A stretch of 13,446 nucleotides of DNA from Bacteroidota bacterium (GCA_024244665.1 JAAEOI010000689.1:1-13446), one strand, 5' to 3'; numbered from the stretch's first letter, positions 1-8,283 are shown. Numbers and translations are program-made. Notes: a model not told the origin generated them from the sequence alone.

Positions 1-856
1 CATCTTTTCCCAGGCTGGTCAGGGTTTTCACATCAATATCTCTCAGCCTTCCGGCGTAGTTTGGCCCAACATCCAGGGAAAAGATGTTTTCATATTTCAC
101 GGCACCCAGGTAGTCTTCATACAATTGCTCCGGCTCACGGCATAATCCATCATGTCGTGGCAATGAGTAAAACCACATGGCACCCCCTTCATGAGCAGGT
201 AATATGGGATATGTAAACTCAGCTGCCAAATATCCTTCGTAGCTTCCCTCCGCATCTTTATTGTACTTACTTGCAAGGGTATCGCCAATATGGCCAGGCT
301 TTCCCATCTCTCTCAAACACAATCTTCCCGAAGCTTCGCCATGGTTATATCCAACAAAACAGTTGGGTTGAAATTGATGCACCCATTCAGTGGTCTCCTC
401 ATGACTTAGTCCGCCATCACCTGCAGCATGATCCATCCAGTAAAACTCGATGGGGCCGTATTTATCACAGGATTTTCGCAGCTTGGAAAGAACATCTATT
501 CCCAAAGGGCTGTTTGTTACTTTTTTATCGGTAGTCTGGGTATCCCATAAACAAAAGCCGTCATGATGTTTTGTCAGAAACAAGATGTAATTCATACCTG
601 CATCTTTAGCTGTTTTACACCACTGGTCCGTATCACATCCGCTTGCCTTGAAGTAAGATGCGTCTTTATCAAGGGTGGGAGTCCATTCCTGACCGTAGAA
701 AGTGCTGAAAGACCAGCAGATAAACATGCCGAATTTCATGTCGCTTATCTCTTTGGCCCTGGCCTTATCATCAATTTTTTTTGTTTGAATTTTTGGAGCA
801 TTGGTGCAGGCGCCCAAAAAGACAAAAAGTAGTATTACAAAGGCAATTTTTTTCAT
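1..856 (-). CDS. GH29 alpha-L-fucosidase lipoprotein, 3' end beyond window, internal segment apparently missing
   Basis: This is a retaining exo-alpha-L-fucosidase of family GH29, expected to release terminal L-fucose in the periplasm or at the outer membrane. The window codes 285 residues from the ATG at 856, and the C-terminus lies past the left edge. Residues 1-17 form a lipoprotein signal ending in LGAC (lipid-anchored C17). Residues 41-49 (KFGMFICWS) match the family's KFGMFIHWG motif. TKHHDGF (95-101) carries the paired active-site histidines. YWMDHA (139-144) carries the expected nucleophile D142. The part from NHGE through ILPAHEGGAMWFY to NIFSLDVGP looks like normal GH29 sequence. 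Between the histidine pair and D142 there are only about 44 residues, against about 95 in the Thermotoga maritima enzyme, so strand 4 of the barrel (the YYS region) appears to be absent. The gene starts 12 bases after the sulfatase stop and is the last operon member visible. Family assignment is secure; activity is doubtful. Confidence 0.88.
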   Translation of the reverse strand, partial: MKKIAFVILLFVFLGACTNAPKIQTKKIDDKARAKEISDMKFGMFICWSFSTFYGQEWTPTLDKDASYFKASGCDTDQWCKTAKDAGMNYILFLTKHHDGFCLWDTQTTDKKVTNSPLGIDVLSKLRKSCDKYGPIEFYWMDHAAGDGGLSHEETTEWVHQFQPNCFVGYNHGEASGRLCLREMGKPGHIGDTLASKYNKDAEGSYEGYLAAEFTYPILPAHEGGAMWFYSLPRHDGLCREPEQLYEDYLGAVKYENIFSLDVGPNYAGRLRDIDVKTLTSLGKD

Positions 857-868
857 GTGATAGCTTAT

Positions 869-2113
869 TTAAATGGAGATCCAGTTGACACTGAGCGGAA
901 TGGATTTCATGATCAGTACCGCATCCTGCATATCCGCATCGCGTCCCATGGCAGCAGCGCTGATGTCCTTGCCATCAACTTCCGGACACGGAACACCGGC
1001 AAGTGAAAGGACCGTCGGCATCATATCGACAGGTGACAGCAGCGCATCGCTTATTGTGGAGGGTTTGATCTTTTTCGGATAACGGATCAGGTATGGAACA
1101 GAAATCGACTCTTCGAAAGGCAGTTGTTTACCAATTTGACGATGCGATCCCAGGTTGTCGCCATGATCTGAAGTAAAAACAAGGATGGTGTTATCCAGTT
1201 GACCGGTCTTCTCCAGTTCAGCCAGTATCTTACCAAGACAATCATCCAAAGCTTCAATCGCGGCATAATACCCGCGGTAATCTTTTTCAATTTGAGTATT
1301 GTATTCATCACTCATCCTTACGCTGCTTCTTTTTCTCCAGTCGAGCCAGCTTTCGGGCACCTCGGTGTCACATTCGCGCCACATTCTCTCAGCAGTTTCG
1401 AAATCGTTTACATTCTCACGCATCGTGATCTTCTTATTCTCGAAACGTTTTACATATTCAGCCGGAGCCTTATAGGGATCATGCGGTGGTCCCCATGACA
1501 GGAACATACAGAAGGGATTGTCCGTCTGGCGGGCAATATATTCACATGCTACTTCAGTCTGGGAGATAGCGTCATAATCCTGCCATACACGAGTCTCCTT
1601 TTCATCCTGATGATAGTATTTTGAATCAAAATAGTTGTGAGTACATTCCAGAGCCCTCCAGTACTCAAACCCAAGCCTGCGTTCAGGGGGAATATAGCCC
1701 CCTCTGTCATAACCGTCCAGATGCCATTTGCCAATATACCCGGTACGGTAACCGGCATCCTGACAAACTTCTGCGAAATACGGTGTGGGGTTGCGAAGAA
1801 AATGATCGGTGAGCACCATGCCGTTTTTCATGGGATAATTACCGGTCATAAGCATACCCCTGTAGGGCCCGCAAACCGGAGCGGTGCTGATGGCATTTGT
1901 AAAAAGCACCCCTTCTTCAGCGAGTCTGTCGATGTTAGGCGTATTTAGTTGATCGTTGCCGTAACAACCCAGAGCATGAGATCGTAGTTGATCGGCAAAA
2001 ACAAAAAGGATGTTTGGTTTCTGTGCAGAACTATCTACCGTACTGCACAAAAAGGCCAGAATAAGTGTAACTGAAAAAACTGCTCCTCTTATTGAATTTC
2101 TCCTGCTATTCAT
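869..2113 (-). CDS. Family S1 sulfatase (formylglycine-dependent), C-terminus apparently truncated
   Basis: This is an exported type I sulfatase that hydrolyses sulfate esters, here presumably on a polysaccharide. Residues 1-30 are a Sec signal with likely cleavage near SSA/Q. Catalytic motifs visible: PNILFVFADQ with metal ligand D41; CGPYR at 81-85, a valid C-x-P-x-R formylglycine motif with C81 to be matured by a sulfatase-maturing enzyme not encoded here; GKWH with K129 and H131; SDHGD with D316 and H317; and a GKQ lysine near 329. The protein is only 414 residues and ends in PLSVNWISI. In relatives as I recall them, the chain continues into a W-R-G-V-R-T strand and a DP-x-x-x-x-NL helix, roughly 60-90 more residues. 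That subdomain helps close the active site, so folding or activity is in doubt. Substrate cannot be deduced. The gene lies 11 bases after the GH106 gene and 12 bases before the GH29 gene. Confidence 0.9.
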   Translation of the reverse strand: MNSRRNSIRGAVFSVTLILAFLCSTVDSSAQKPNILFVFADQLRSHALGCYGNDQLNTPNIDRLAEEGVLFTNAISTAPVCGPYRGMLMTGNYPMKNGMVLTDHFLRNPTPYFAEVCQDAGYRTGYIGKWHLDGYDRGGYIPPERRLGFEYWRALECTHNYFDSKYYHQDEKETRVWQDYDAISQTEVACEYIARQTDNPFCMFLSWGPPHDPYKAPAEYVKRFENKKITMRENVNDFETAERMWRECDTEVPESWLDWRKRSSVRMSDEYNTQIEKDYRGYYAAIEALDDCLGKILAELEKTGQLDNTILVFTSDHGDNLGSHRQIGKQLPFEESISVPYLIRYPKKIKPSTISDALLSPVDMMPTVLSLAGVPCPEVDGKDISAAAMGRDADMQDAVLIMKSIPLSVNWISI

Positions 2114-2124
2114 GCAATCATAAT

Positions 2125-4695
2125 TTAGTTATTATACCCAAGTTTCACCGGCCCCAGTAATCCAGACGAATACAGGGTGGTGTGGTGTGAGGCATTACCT
2201 GTTGTGTAGTTTTCTTTGAGTACCTCGTCGCCCTGAAGACGGTTGGACCACTTGTTGACCACCTTGATCTTTAAAACATTTCCTCTGTTTTTAACTGCCC
2301 CGGTGATCTCCAGACGGAAGGGCTCGCACCACACAACACCCAGATCCGTCCCATTCAAGCTCACCTCCGCTATGTCTTTCACAATCCCAAGGTCGAGGTA
2401 AACGGGAGTTTTACCACTCCTGAGTTCACTGGGCAGGTCAAAGGTTTTTGTATAGGAGGCTGTCCCGGAATAGTATTTAATTCCATCATTGGAATGATCG
2501 GTCCAGTCCATCAGAGTGTTGAATTCTACATCTGCAGGACCACCCCAGGCACTATCGAAAGCCACATTCCATGGACCTGATATGCCATGATCAAAAACAA
2601 AAGCGTTGTTAAGGTATGGTTCATCTGCCCCCTCACTGCTTCCAAATACCACGAAAAGACTCTGGCGTGCTTCAAAGTCCAGGGATATTTTCGTTCGCTT
2701 GTCGCCCACTGTGGTGTATTCCGATATTTCCCGGATAGAGCCGTCAACGGGACACCATACCTGTGGCTGACCTTTACTGCGGAAAGTAAAATCCCCCGCT
2801 GCACTGGCATTTCTAAGGTTGGCCAGAAAGTAGACATCCATATCCCCTATTTTGCGGTGGACATAATCAAACCCGGGATTGATCAAACCGCTCATCACTG
2901 AATCCGGTAAGGCAGCCGTGGACTTATCTTCGACAATCTCCAGGTCAGGCGCCAGCTTATCCTCTTTCACTATAGCTTCAAGCCCCGGCCCCCAGATCAC
3001 GCGCCCGCTTCCAACACTCCTGCTTCCTGAGGCACCCGGGTTTTGCCCCCAGATATCCGTATTTAATCTTTCAAAATCCTCATCACTGGCAGGATACCCT
3101 TCATAACCATAGTTACGCTCTGGCGGGTGGCCAATTAAAGTAACTCCTGAGGAAACAAGCTCCAGAAGTTTGCTGAGAACCACCGGAGTAAGCGCATCCG
3201 TGTTATCAGCCCTCAATACCAGGTAGCTGTAGGATTGTCCGTCGGGAAAGCTTACCCGCTTGTCTTTGGCCGAGACGCGGGTGAGCAGTGCATGGGCGTT
3301 CACCATGTCGCAGTCATAACCATCGGGTTTGGCCGGGTTCATGTGGAACTTTGCCGGCATGGCAACCGGCCCCCGGATTCCATGGAAATAGAGGAAATCC
3401 GCCTCAAAGGTGCCCTGCTGCAAGAGGTAGTGGCAGCGGTTAAGGTAGTCAATCCAGGCCTTGCCCATAGGCCAGTAGGTCATGGTGCGTGGAAATTCCA
3501 TTCCCACATCCCTCCACGTATAACCGGGCTTTACGCCACCGCCGGCCTGGGCCACCATGAAGCAAAGCACATTGCGGTTTAGACCCTGGCAAAAGGCCCG
3601 GTCGCCCACATCCTTCAGGTCCCAGAAAGATCTCGTGAAGTTCTTTTGAATTTTGGTGAACGCTTCGGCCTGGACAATTTCTTTTCCATAAATATGAGCG
3701 GCCGAGGAGGCGGATTTGATGAGATCTTCAATCTCTAAATTACAGGTTCGTGCTTCATTATGGAATTTCATATTCACCCCATCCTCCCGCGACCAGAATT
3801 CCCCCATGACGATGTCCTGCGATCCATAATTGCGTAGCATGTCGCCCATATAATGGTAAAGAGGACGTGAGGGGCCACCTGCTTCGCTGTGGGTCTGCAT
3901 GTTTAAGGCGTGGCTCTTCTCACTCAGACGGCCGTAATAATTATCGGCCCAGAGCTCTGCACGCGTCAGGTCAAAATCTTCGGTGTAGCGGATACCGCTT
4001 TTACTCCCAAGCTCATAACCACGACGGGCCTTGAACTCCTCCGCCAGAACAGGCGATGACATGGGATCGCCCCCCTCCCAGCTGTCTATGTGGGTGTATT
4101 TAAAAGTTTTGCCCACATATTTATTACGCCATTCCTCGCCCGCTTCATCAATAATTTTTCCCATTATGCTTTCCCATTGCAGGTCCATGGCAGCAGGATT
4201 ATATGAATCCAGCTCAAAACCGGTCGACCCTCCGGATGCCTTAATTTTATGTCCCGTACTCATGGCATATTCCGGTGTGATCCACGGGCCACCAGCGTTC
4301 CAGCCGTCACACATGTTCAATCCGATCTCAATACTACGCAGGTCAGCCTGTTCCACGGCATAGCGAAAGAGCTGCCTCCACCGGGGACTCATAAACTCCG
4401 TGGTAAAAGGTGTTTGATTATTTGATGGCCCTGCGTTAAACACCAGGGCACCTGAAATCCCCATATTTTTCATATGATCCAGGTCGGCCCGTATCCCCTC
4501 TTCGTCAATCCACCCCTTGAGCCACCACCAGAAAACCCAGGTTTTATAGCGATCGGGAGGATTTAAGAACTCAGATGCGGATAGAGCCTCATCGCCTGCC
4601 TCATTGATGCTTATTGCATGCTCCTGATTATTGCCGCAGGCGGATACCAATAGAATAATGAAAGCCCAGACAATTGTCAATTTCGATAATTTCAT
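2125..4695 (-). CDS. GH106-type alpha-L-rhamnosidase lipoprotein, probable internal deletion
   Basis: Probable exo-alpha-L-rhamnosidase of family GH106 (Glyco_hydro_106). Residues 1-20 are a lipoprotein signal (LLVSAC, C20). Residues 42-145 show the typical start: NPPDRYKTWVFWWW, ADLDHMKNMGISGA, FMSPRWRQLFRYAVEQAD, then GWNAGGPWITPEYAM. Residues 157-360 contain DSWEGG, ELWADNYYGRLSE, HSEAGG, MGEFW and IVQAEAFT, conserved in this group and containing its acidic active-site residues. A Rossmann-like segment (near SFPDGQSYSYLVL and GVTLIGHPPE) and a C-terminal jelly roll (YSGTASYTKTF, DLGVVW, SSGLLGPV) follow. The family usually runs to about 1,050-1,150 residues; this one has 856. The shortfall falls at one place, residues 153-158, where the PWITPEYAM block passes straight into the block that normally sits some 250 residues later. 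The frame is kept throughout. The gene starts 27 bases after the beta-helix gene. Family call is good; activity is uncertain because of the gap. Confidence 0.82.
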   Translation of the reverse strand: MKLSKLTIVWAFIILLVSACGNNQEHAISINEAGDEALSASEFLNPPDRYKTWVFWWWLKGWIDEEGIRADLDHMKNMGISGALVFNAGPSNNQTPFTTEFMSPRWRQLFRYAVEQADLRSIEIGLNMCDGWNAGGPWITPEYAMSTGHKIKASGGSTGFELDSYNPAAMDLQWESIMGKIIDEAGEEWRNKYVGKTFKYTHIDSWEGGDPMSSPVLAEEFKARRGYELGSKSGIRYTEDFDLTRAELWADNYYGRLSEKSHALNMQTHSEAGGPSRPLYHYMGDMLRNYGSQDIVMGEFWSREDGVNMKFHNEARTCNLEIEDLIKSASSAAHIYGKEIVQAEAFTKIQKNFTRSFWDLKDVGDRAFCQGLNRNVLCFMVAQAGGGVKPGYTWRDVGMEFPRTMTYWPMGKAWIDYLNRCHYLLQQGTFEADFLYFHGIRGPVAMPAKFHMNPAKPDGYDCDMVNAHALLTRVSAKDKRVSFPDGQSYSYLVLRADNTDALTPVVLSKLLELVSSGVTLIGHPPERNYGYEGYPASDEDFERLNTDIWGQNPGASGSRSVGSGRVIWGPGLEAIVKEDKLAPDLEIVEDKSTAALPDSVMSGLINPGFDYVHRKIGDMDVYFLANLRNASAAGDFTFRSKGQPQVWCPVDGSIREISEYTTVGDKRTKISLDFEARQSLFVVFGSSEGADEPYLNNAFVFDHGISGPWNVAFDSAWGGPADVEFNTLMDWTDHSNDGIKYYSGTASYTKTFDLPSELRSGKTPVYLDLGIVKDIAEVSLNGTDLGVVWCEPFRLEITGAVKNRGNVLKIKVVNKWSNRLQGDEVLKENYTTGNASHHTTLYSSGLLGPVKLGYNN

Positions 4696-4722
4696 AAGTC
4701 CCGTTTATTTATAATCTACGTA

Positions 4723-6774
4723 TTATTTATACAGAGGAATCAAATAACCCTGCCTTTGCCCCATTGATTTATCAAATGCGCGTACAGGCAGATCTTCTGA
4801 CTTAATTATTGCGGTTCTTTTTCTCCCTGCATCACTTATTGCAGTTCCATAATGAGATGTAACTCCCCAGCCATAGGTGGTGGTTGAGATGCGTATCTCT
4901 GAATCTTCGGCCACAAAGGCTTTACTTTCAGGCTTACCAAAACAGGCCACTCCTCCCAGGACCTCACTGCATCCTCCGTTTATGGTTTGGACCACCATTC
5001 CACGACCCTCACTTTTGTAGCCCATGAGCACCAGCTCACCGCCATCATTGAGGATTGCCGGCTCGCCCCGCTCCGGGTTAAGCTGACGGGCCCACACTTT
5101 CTGCCCCCTGAGCATAACCACACAGCGCCCGTGACCATGGGTACCGGGTTTTGCGCCGGTAGTGGCTGCCACATTGTCGAAAAACACTTTTCCCCCGGAC
5201 ACTGTATTGCGGTAAAACTGCAGGGTCTGGGTCTGCATGTCCTTAAAACAGACCGTACGCCTGCTTGCATGTGTGAAGGTACAGTGTTCCCCACTCCACT
5301 GCTCCCAGGCTATAAGGCGTTCAATAAATAAAGGGGGAGCTGATGCATCCCCGTCGCCACCGATGACAAATCCTTCAAGATTCGTTTGTTTCAAATCCAC
5401 ACCAGAAACAAGATTGCAAAAGTTGAAGTCAATATGTTCCACAGAAGCAGGGATCACAACCGGGCTATTCAACAGGTAGCGACCAGGCTCAAAAATGATT
5501 TCTGCAGCACCCGAATTCAGGGCTGCCTGAATGGCCGGACTGTCGTCGTTGATCCCGTTGCCCAGGGCACCGAAGAGGCGAACACCGCTTGTCGTCTTTC
5601 CGCTCCCCTTATAAATTGGTGTTTCTTCAATGGAGAGTCGAGCCATAGCCTTCTCTCCTGTTTCCCCGTAAGCGCGTGGCAATACCCACTCATCAATGTG
5701 ACGGGCATCATCAAATCCCGTTAGCTTAACATTGGAAACATATAGTCCCCCGGCCCTATGCTCAATACCCTCCGGACCCGTACCATCCAATTCTGAGTCG
5801 ACCAGTACCACATGTCCCAGGGGACTGGTACATGTCAGACCCACAGGAACATGGGTAGTTCGAACCTTACGCAGACTCACACTTATGGCTCCCACCGTAA
5901 TCCCTGAAATTCGTTGTCCCCGGACATTGACATCTTCCACATGGGCATACATGGTTCCGGTACCGGAATCGATATGCAGTCCATGATCGAAACCTTCCAC
6001 CTCCACATGCTTGATGAGAATACCGGAATAATTACTGTGTCCCAGTTGCAGTCCTGCAAAACCTGTTCCATCCTCGCTGACGATTCGCACATTGCGGACA
6101 GCACCCGTGTTATTGGCGAAAAAATCCAGTCCCACTGCCCCCCTATTACCCCTGCCACAGTTTATGGTGATATCCTCGCAATAGTTGGATGTGGCCACAT
6201 TGGTGTTTTCAGTCTGCATAAATGAAAGAACAGGTTTCCGCTCCACTTTTTCGAATCCGGGAGCATTGTCCCGAAGGCGGATAACGGTCTGGTCCGCACC
6301 CGCACCACGGATGCGGATCTGCTGGTTCATCTCACTTCCGTAAGTATTGATCAGGTCCTTATGACGATAACAAAGGGTACTGGAGACCAGGTAGGTCCCC
6401 CCGGGAAAATAGATCACCGGCAGGTAGGGTAGCCGGACATGAGTGGTAGCAACCAAAACACCGTTCTCCCTGCGGTTCTCAGCGCTAAGGTTTAAATAAT
6501 GAATCCCCTGGGAAGGTAAGGCTTCCAACTCAGCTATGGTCTGGCGCCAGGCAAGCTGAGTATGCCGGGTAACATCATCCAGGGCACGAAGGATGGCCTC
6601 AGTGCAGTCCTCCTTTCCCGTGGGATCGGCAAAATAGGGGGCCTCACATATATTCAAAACAGCCTGAGCTCCCTGAGGCATTTCACCAGACTCCCTTACC
6701 TGCGCCCGGCACGAGGTAGTATGTATAAAGGCCGAGGCAAGCAAAAGAAAAAGTACTGGTGTTTTCCGTATCAT
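4723..6774 (-). CDS. Secreted protein with two Pectate_lyase_3-type beta-helix domains, possible polysaccharide lyase or glycosidase
   Basis: A 683-residue exported protein with two right-handed beta-helix units. The start chosen is the ATG at 6774 (MIRKTPVLFLLLASAF), because it opens directly into a signal peptide and lies 1 base past the upstream stop; an in-frame ATG at 6849 would precede it with 25 hydrophilic residues inside the upstream gene. The signal ends near SCRAQ, either by ordinary cleavage or at a weak lipobox. The first unit begins at APYFADPTGKEDCTEAI and runs through VIYFPGGTYLVSSTL, IRIRGAGADQTVI and a ladder of short Asn/Gly/Val-rich turns. A second unit starts at VRLFGALGNGINDDSPAIQAAL with IIFEPGRYLLNSPV. 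This tandem layout resembles GH55 and several lyase families, but catalytic residues cannot be assigned from the sequence alone. Such proteins usually act on uronic-acid or glucan backbones. The overlapping position with the FAD enzyme suggests that the two are made together. Fold confident, reaction unknown. Confidence 0.78.
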   Translation of the reverse strand: MIRKTPVLFLLLASAFIHTTSCRAQVRESGEMPQGAQAVLNICEAPYFADPTGKEDCTEAILRALDDVTRHTQLAWRQTIAELEALPSQGIHYLNLSAENRRENGVLVATTHVRLPYLPVIYFPGGTYLVSSTLCYRHKDLINTYGSEMNQQIRIRGAGADQTVIRLRDNAPGFEKVERKPVLSFMQTENTNVATSNYCEDITINCGRGNRGAVGLDFFANNTGAVRNVRIVSEDGTGFAGLQLGHSNYSGILIKHVEVEGFDHGLHIDSGTGTMYAHVEDVNVRGQRISGITVGAISVSLRKVRTTHVPVGLTCTSPLGHVVLVDSELDGTGPEGIEHRAGGLYVSNVKLTGFDDARHIDEWVLPRAYGETGEKAMARLSIEETPIYKGSGKTTSGVRLFGALGNGINDDSPAIQAALNSGAAEIIFEPGRYLLNSPVVIPASVEHIDFNFCNLVSGVDLKQTNLEGFVIGGDGDASAPPLFIERLIAWEQWSGEHCTFTHASRRTVCFKDMQTQTLQFYRNTVSGGKVFFDNVAATTGAKPGTHGHGRCVVMLRGQKVWARQLNPERGEPAILNDGGELVLMGYKSEGRGMVVQTINGGCSEVLGGVACFGKPESKAFVAEDSEIRISTTTYGWGVTSHYGTAISDAGRKRTAIIKSEDLPVRAFDKSMGQRQGYLIPLYK

Positions 6775-6778
6775 ATCA
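6772..6778 (-). promoter_or_regulatory. Stop-start junction (TGA-1 base-ATG), probable translational coupling
   Basis: The oxidoreductase stop TGA (6778-6776) and the beta-helix start ATG (6774-6772) are separated by one base. No convincing Shine-Dalgarno is visible in the preceding 20 bases, so a ribosome that ends the first gene most likely restarts on the second. This decides the start of the beta-helix gene and implies roughly matched production of the two proteins. Confidence 0.7.
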
Positions 6779-8236
6779 AGGCTCGAAATAGACGCCGCCC
6801 TTGACCAGGGCGATTCTGAGATCATCATATTTAAGATCCCGGGTTCCATTGTTTTTCAAAGCACAGAGGGCCGCTGCGGTTCCAGCTGCCTGTCCCTGAC
6901 CCATGCAGTTAACAGTGTTTCTCGTTGATTGGTGGGCCTTGGTGTCGCTGGTGATCAGCATACCGGCAACCAGGAGGTTTTCAATTCCTCTGGGAAGCAG
7001 TGCCCTGTAGGGGATGCCATAGGTACCGCCATCCCTCACCTGGTAGCCGGCCAGATCGTGGTAGCTGTAAACGAAGACATCGTCGTCGAAATGCCGGGCT
7101 TCCATCACATCCATGTTCGTGATGTCGTAGTCGCAGGCAATCACCCTTCCGCGGCGAATGTTGAGCCTTGGTGCCGTACGCGCAATAAAGGCTTTTTCGC
7201 AACCGGGAAAGTAGTTCCTGAACAAATGCAGGACTTTCAGCTGCTTCTGCCTGAGCTCAAGTTCGGCCTTTGCCACTGCATCGCGATCGGTGGGACTAAC
7301 AGCTAGAATCATGTTGCTTTTGACGAACATGAGGTAGTTGTCGTGAATAGTGGTGGTGGCCGATTGCAAGCCTGTCCCTTTCGCCTCCTCCAGGAATTCA
7401 TCGGGCATTACAGTAAAATTACCCTGCACCCGGATGGTCATGCCGTCTACACCACTGCGCTGACCCACAGCGTGTTCCCTGATACCGTTACGGTCAGCCA
7501 TATATTTATAGATCTCGTCAATATCCACATTACCCATGCCAAAAGAATTGGCCACTGCGTAATCGTTCGGTTCAGTGTATTCCGCTCCGGCAAATGAGGA
7601 AAGATCACCATAGGCGGTACAGTCCACAAATGAATCCGCATAAAAAACCTCGCGGCCAGCCCGGCTCTCGGCAATGACTCCCCTGATTCGGGAACCATCC
7701 CTGATCGCGCCTACCAACAGGGTGTTCACGCAAACATAAACCCCCGCTTCCACCAGCATCTCGAAGGTCACCAGCTTGTACAGTTCCGTGTCGATCACCG
7801 TATTCGTAGAATCGCGGTGCCCTACCAGCATGTCGCCGAATCCACACCAGCCGCCAATCTTATCCAGCCGTTCCATGATCTCGTTGGGGATTCCTTTCAC
7901 AACCTGGCGCTTCCTGACTCCGGGAAAGGGCTTCCATGTATTGAAGAAACTGTGAAGGGTCGTTCCGCCTTCCGTAACGGTACCTCCCGGGTAGCCTTTC
8001 ATCTCGATGAGCACGGTATTCGCCCCCTGGCGCGCAGCAGCGATGGCCGCCACCACGCCCGCCGTCCCGCCGCCTGCTACGACAACATCGAACTTCCTGG
8101 CGGGAAGCTTCTTACCGGGTTCATCGTAATATTCTTCCGATTGGTGATCAGATCCTGACTGACCTCCCCTGGCCGGACCTGCCATAAGGCCCATGCCAAG
8201 CATGAGGCTGCTCTTAGTGAATTCTCTGCGTTTCAT
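6776..8236 (-). CDS. Exported FAD-dependent oxidoreductase (FAD_oxidored family), Tat-like leader
   Basis: A 486-residue flavoprotein of the FAD_oxidored type often found in polysaccharide loci; its substrate is unknown. Residues 1-24 have the twin-arginine pattern KRREFTK followed by a mild hydrophobic stretch, fitting export after folding with bound FAD. The dinucleotide-binding fold starts at residues 49-78: FDVVVAGGGTAG (glycines G55, G57, G60) and ending acid E78. PGGTVTEGG follows, then VDCTAYGDLSSFAGAEY, equivalent to the family's D-x-T-G-D-G-D block. The C-terminal FAD-binding part is LLPRGIENLLVAG and CMGQGQAAGTAAALCAL (near 443-460). The chain looks full length. It sits between two carbohydrate-active proteins and shares a 1-base junction with the next gene, so it may oxidise a sugar residue or released product. 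A non-enzymatic or accessory role is possible. Fold confident, function inferred only from context. Confidence 0.85.
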   Translation of the reverse strand: MKRREFTKSSLMLGMGLMAGPARGGQSGSDHQSEEYYDEPGKKLPARKFDVVVAGGGTAGVVAAIAAARQGANTVLIEMKGYPGGTVTEGGTTLHSFFNTWKPFPGVRKRQVVKGIPNEIMERLDKIGGWCGFGDMLVGHRDSTNTVIDTELYKLVTFEMLVEAGVYVCVNTLLVGAIRDGSRIRGVIAESRAGREVFYADSFVDCTAYGDLSSFAGAEYTEPNDYAVANSFGMGNVDIDEIYKYMADRNGIREHAVGQRSGVDGMTIRVQGNFTVMPDEFLEEAKGTGLQSATTTIHDNYLMFVKSNMILAVSPTDRDAVAKAELELRQKQLKVLHLFRNYFPGCEKAFIARTAPRLNIRRGRVIACDYDITNMDVMEARHFDDDVFVYSYHDLAGYQVRDGGTYGIPYRALLPRGIENLLVAGMLITSDTKAHQSTRNTVNCMGQGQAAGTAAALCALKNNGTRDLKYDDLRIALVKGGVYFEP

Positions 8237-8283
8237 ATATCAATAGATTTATATGGTTCATCATGCCCTGATTTGCTATATAC

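Noticed and set aside
3235..3582. A 115-codon open frame on the plus strand
   Set aside because: Antisense to the GH106 gene in a G+C-rich stretch where stop codons are rare by chance.
6775..6849. An earlier ATG at 6849 as the start of the beta-helix gene
   Set aside because: It would add 25 residues without signal character in front of a clear signal peptide and overlap the upstream gene by 74 bases; the ATG at 6774 fits better.
8237..8283. Possible internal promoter or terminator in the largest gap (47 bases)
   Set aside because: AT-rich, but no TTTG/TAnnTTTG pair of the Bacteroidota promoter and no stable GC hairpin with a T-run could be seen.
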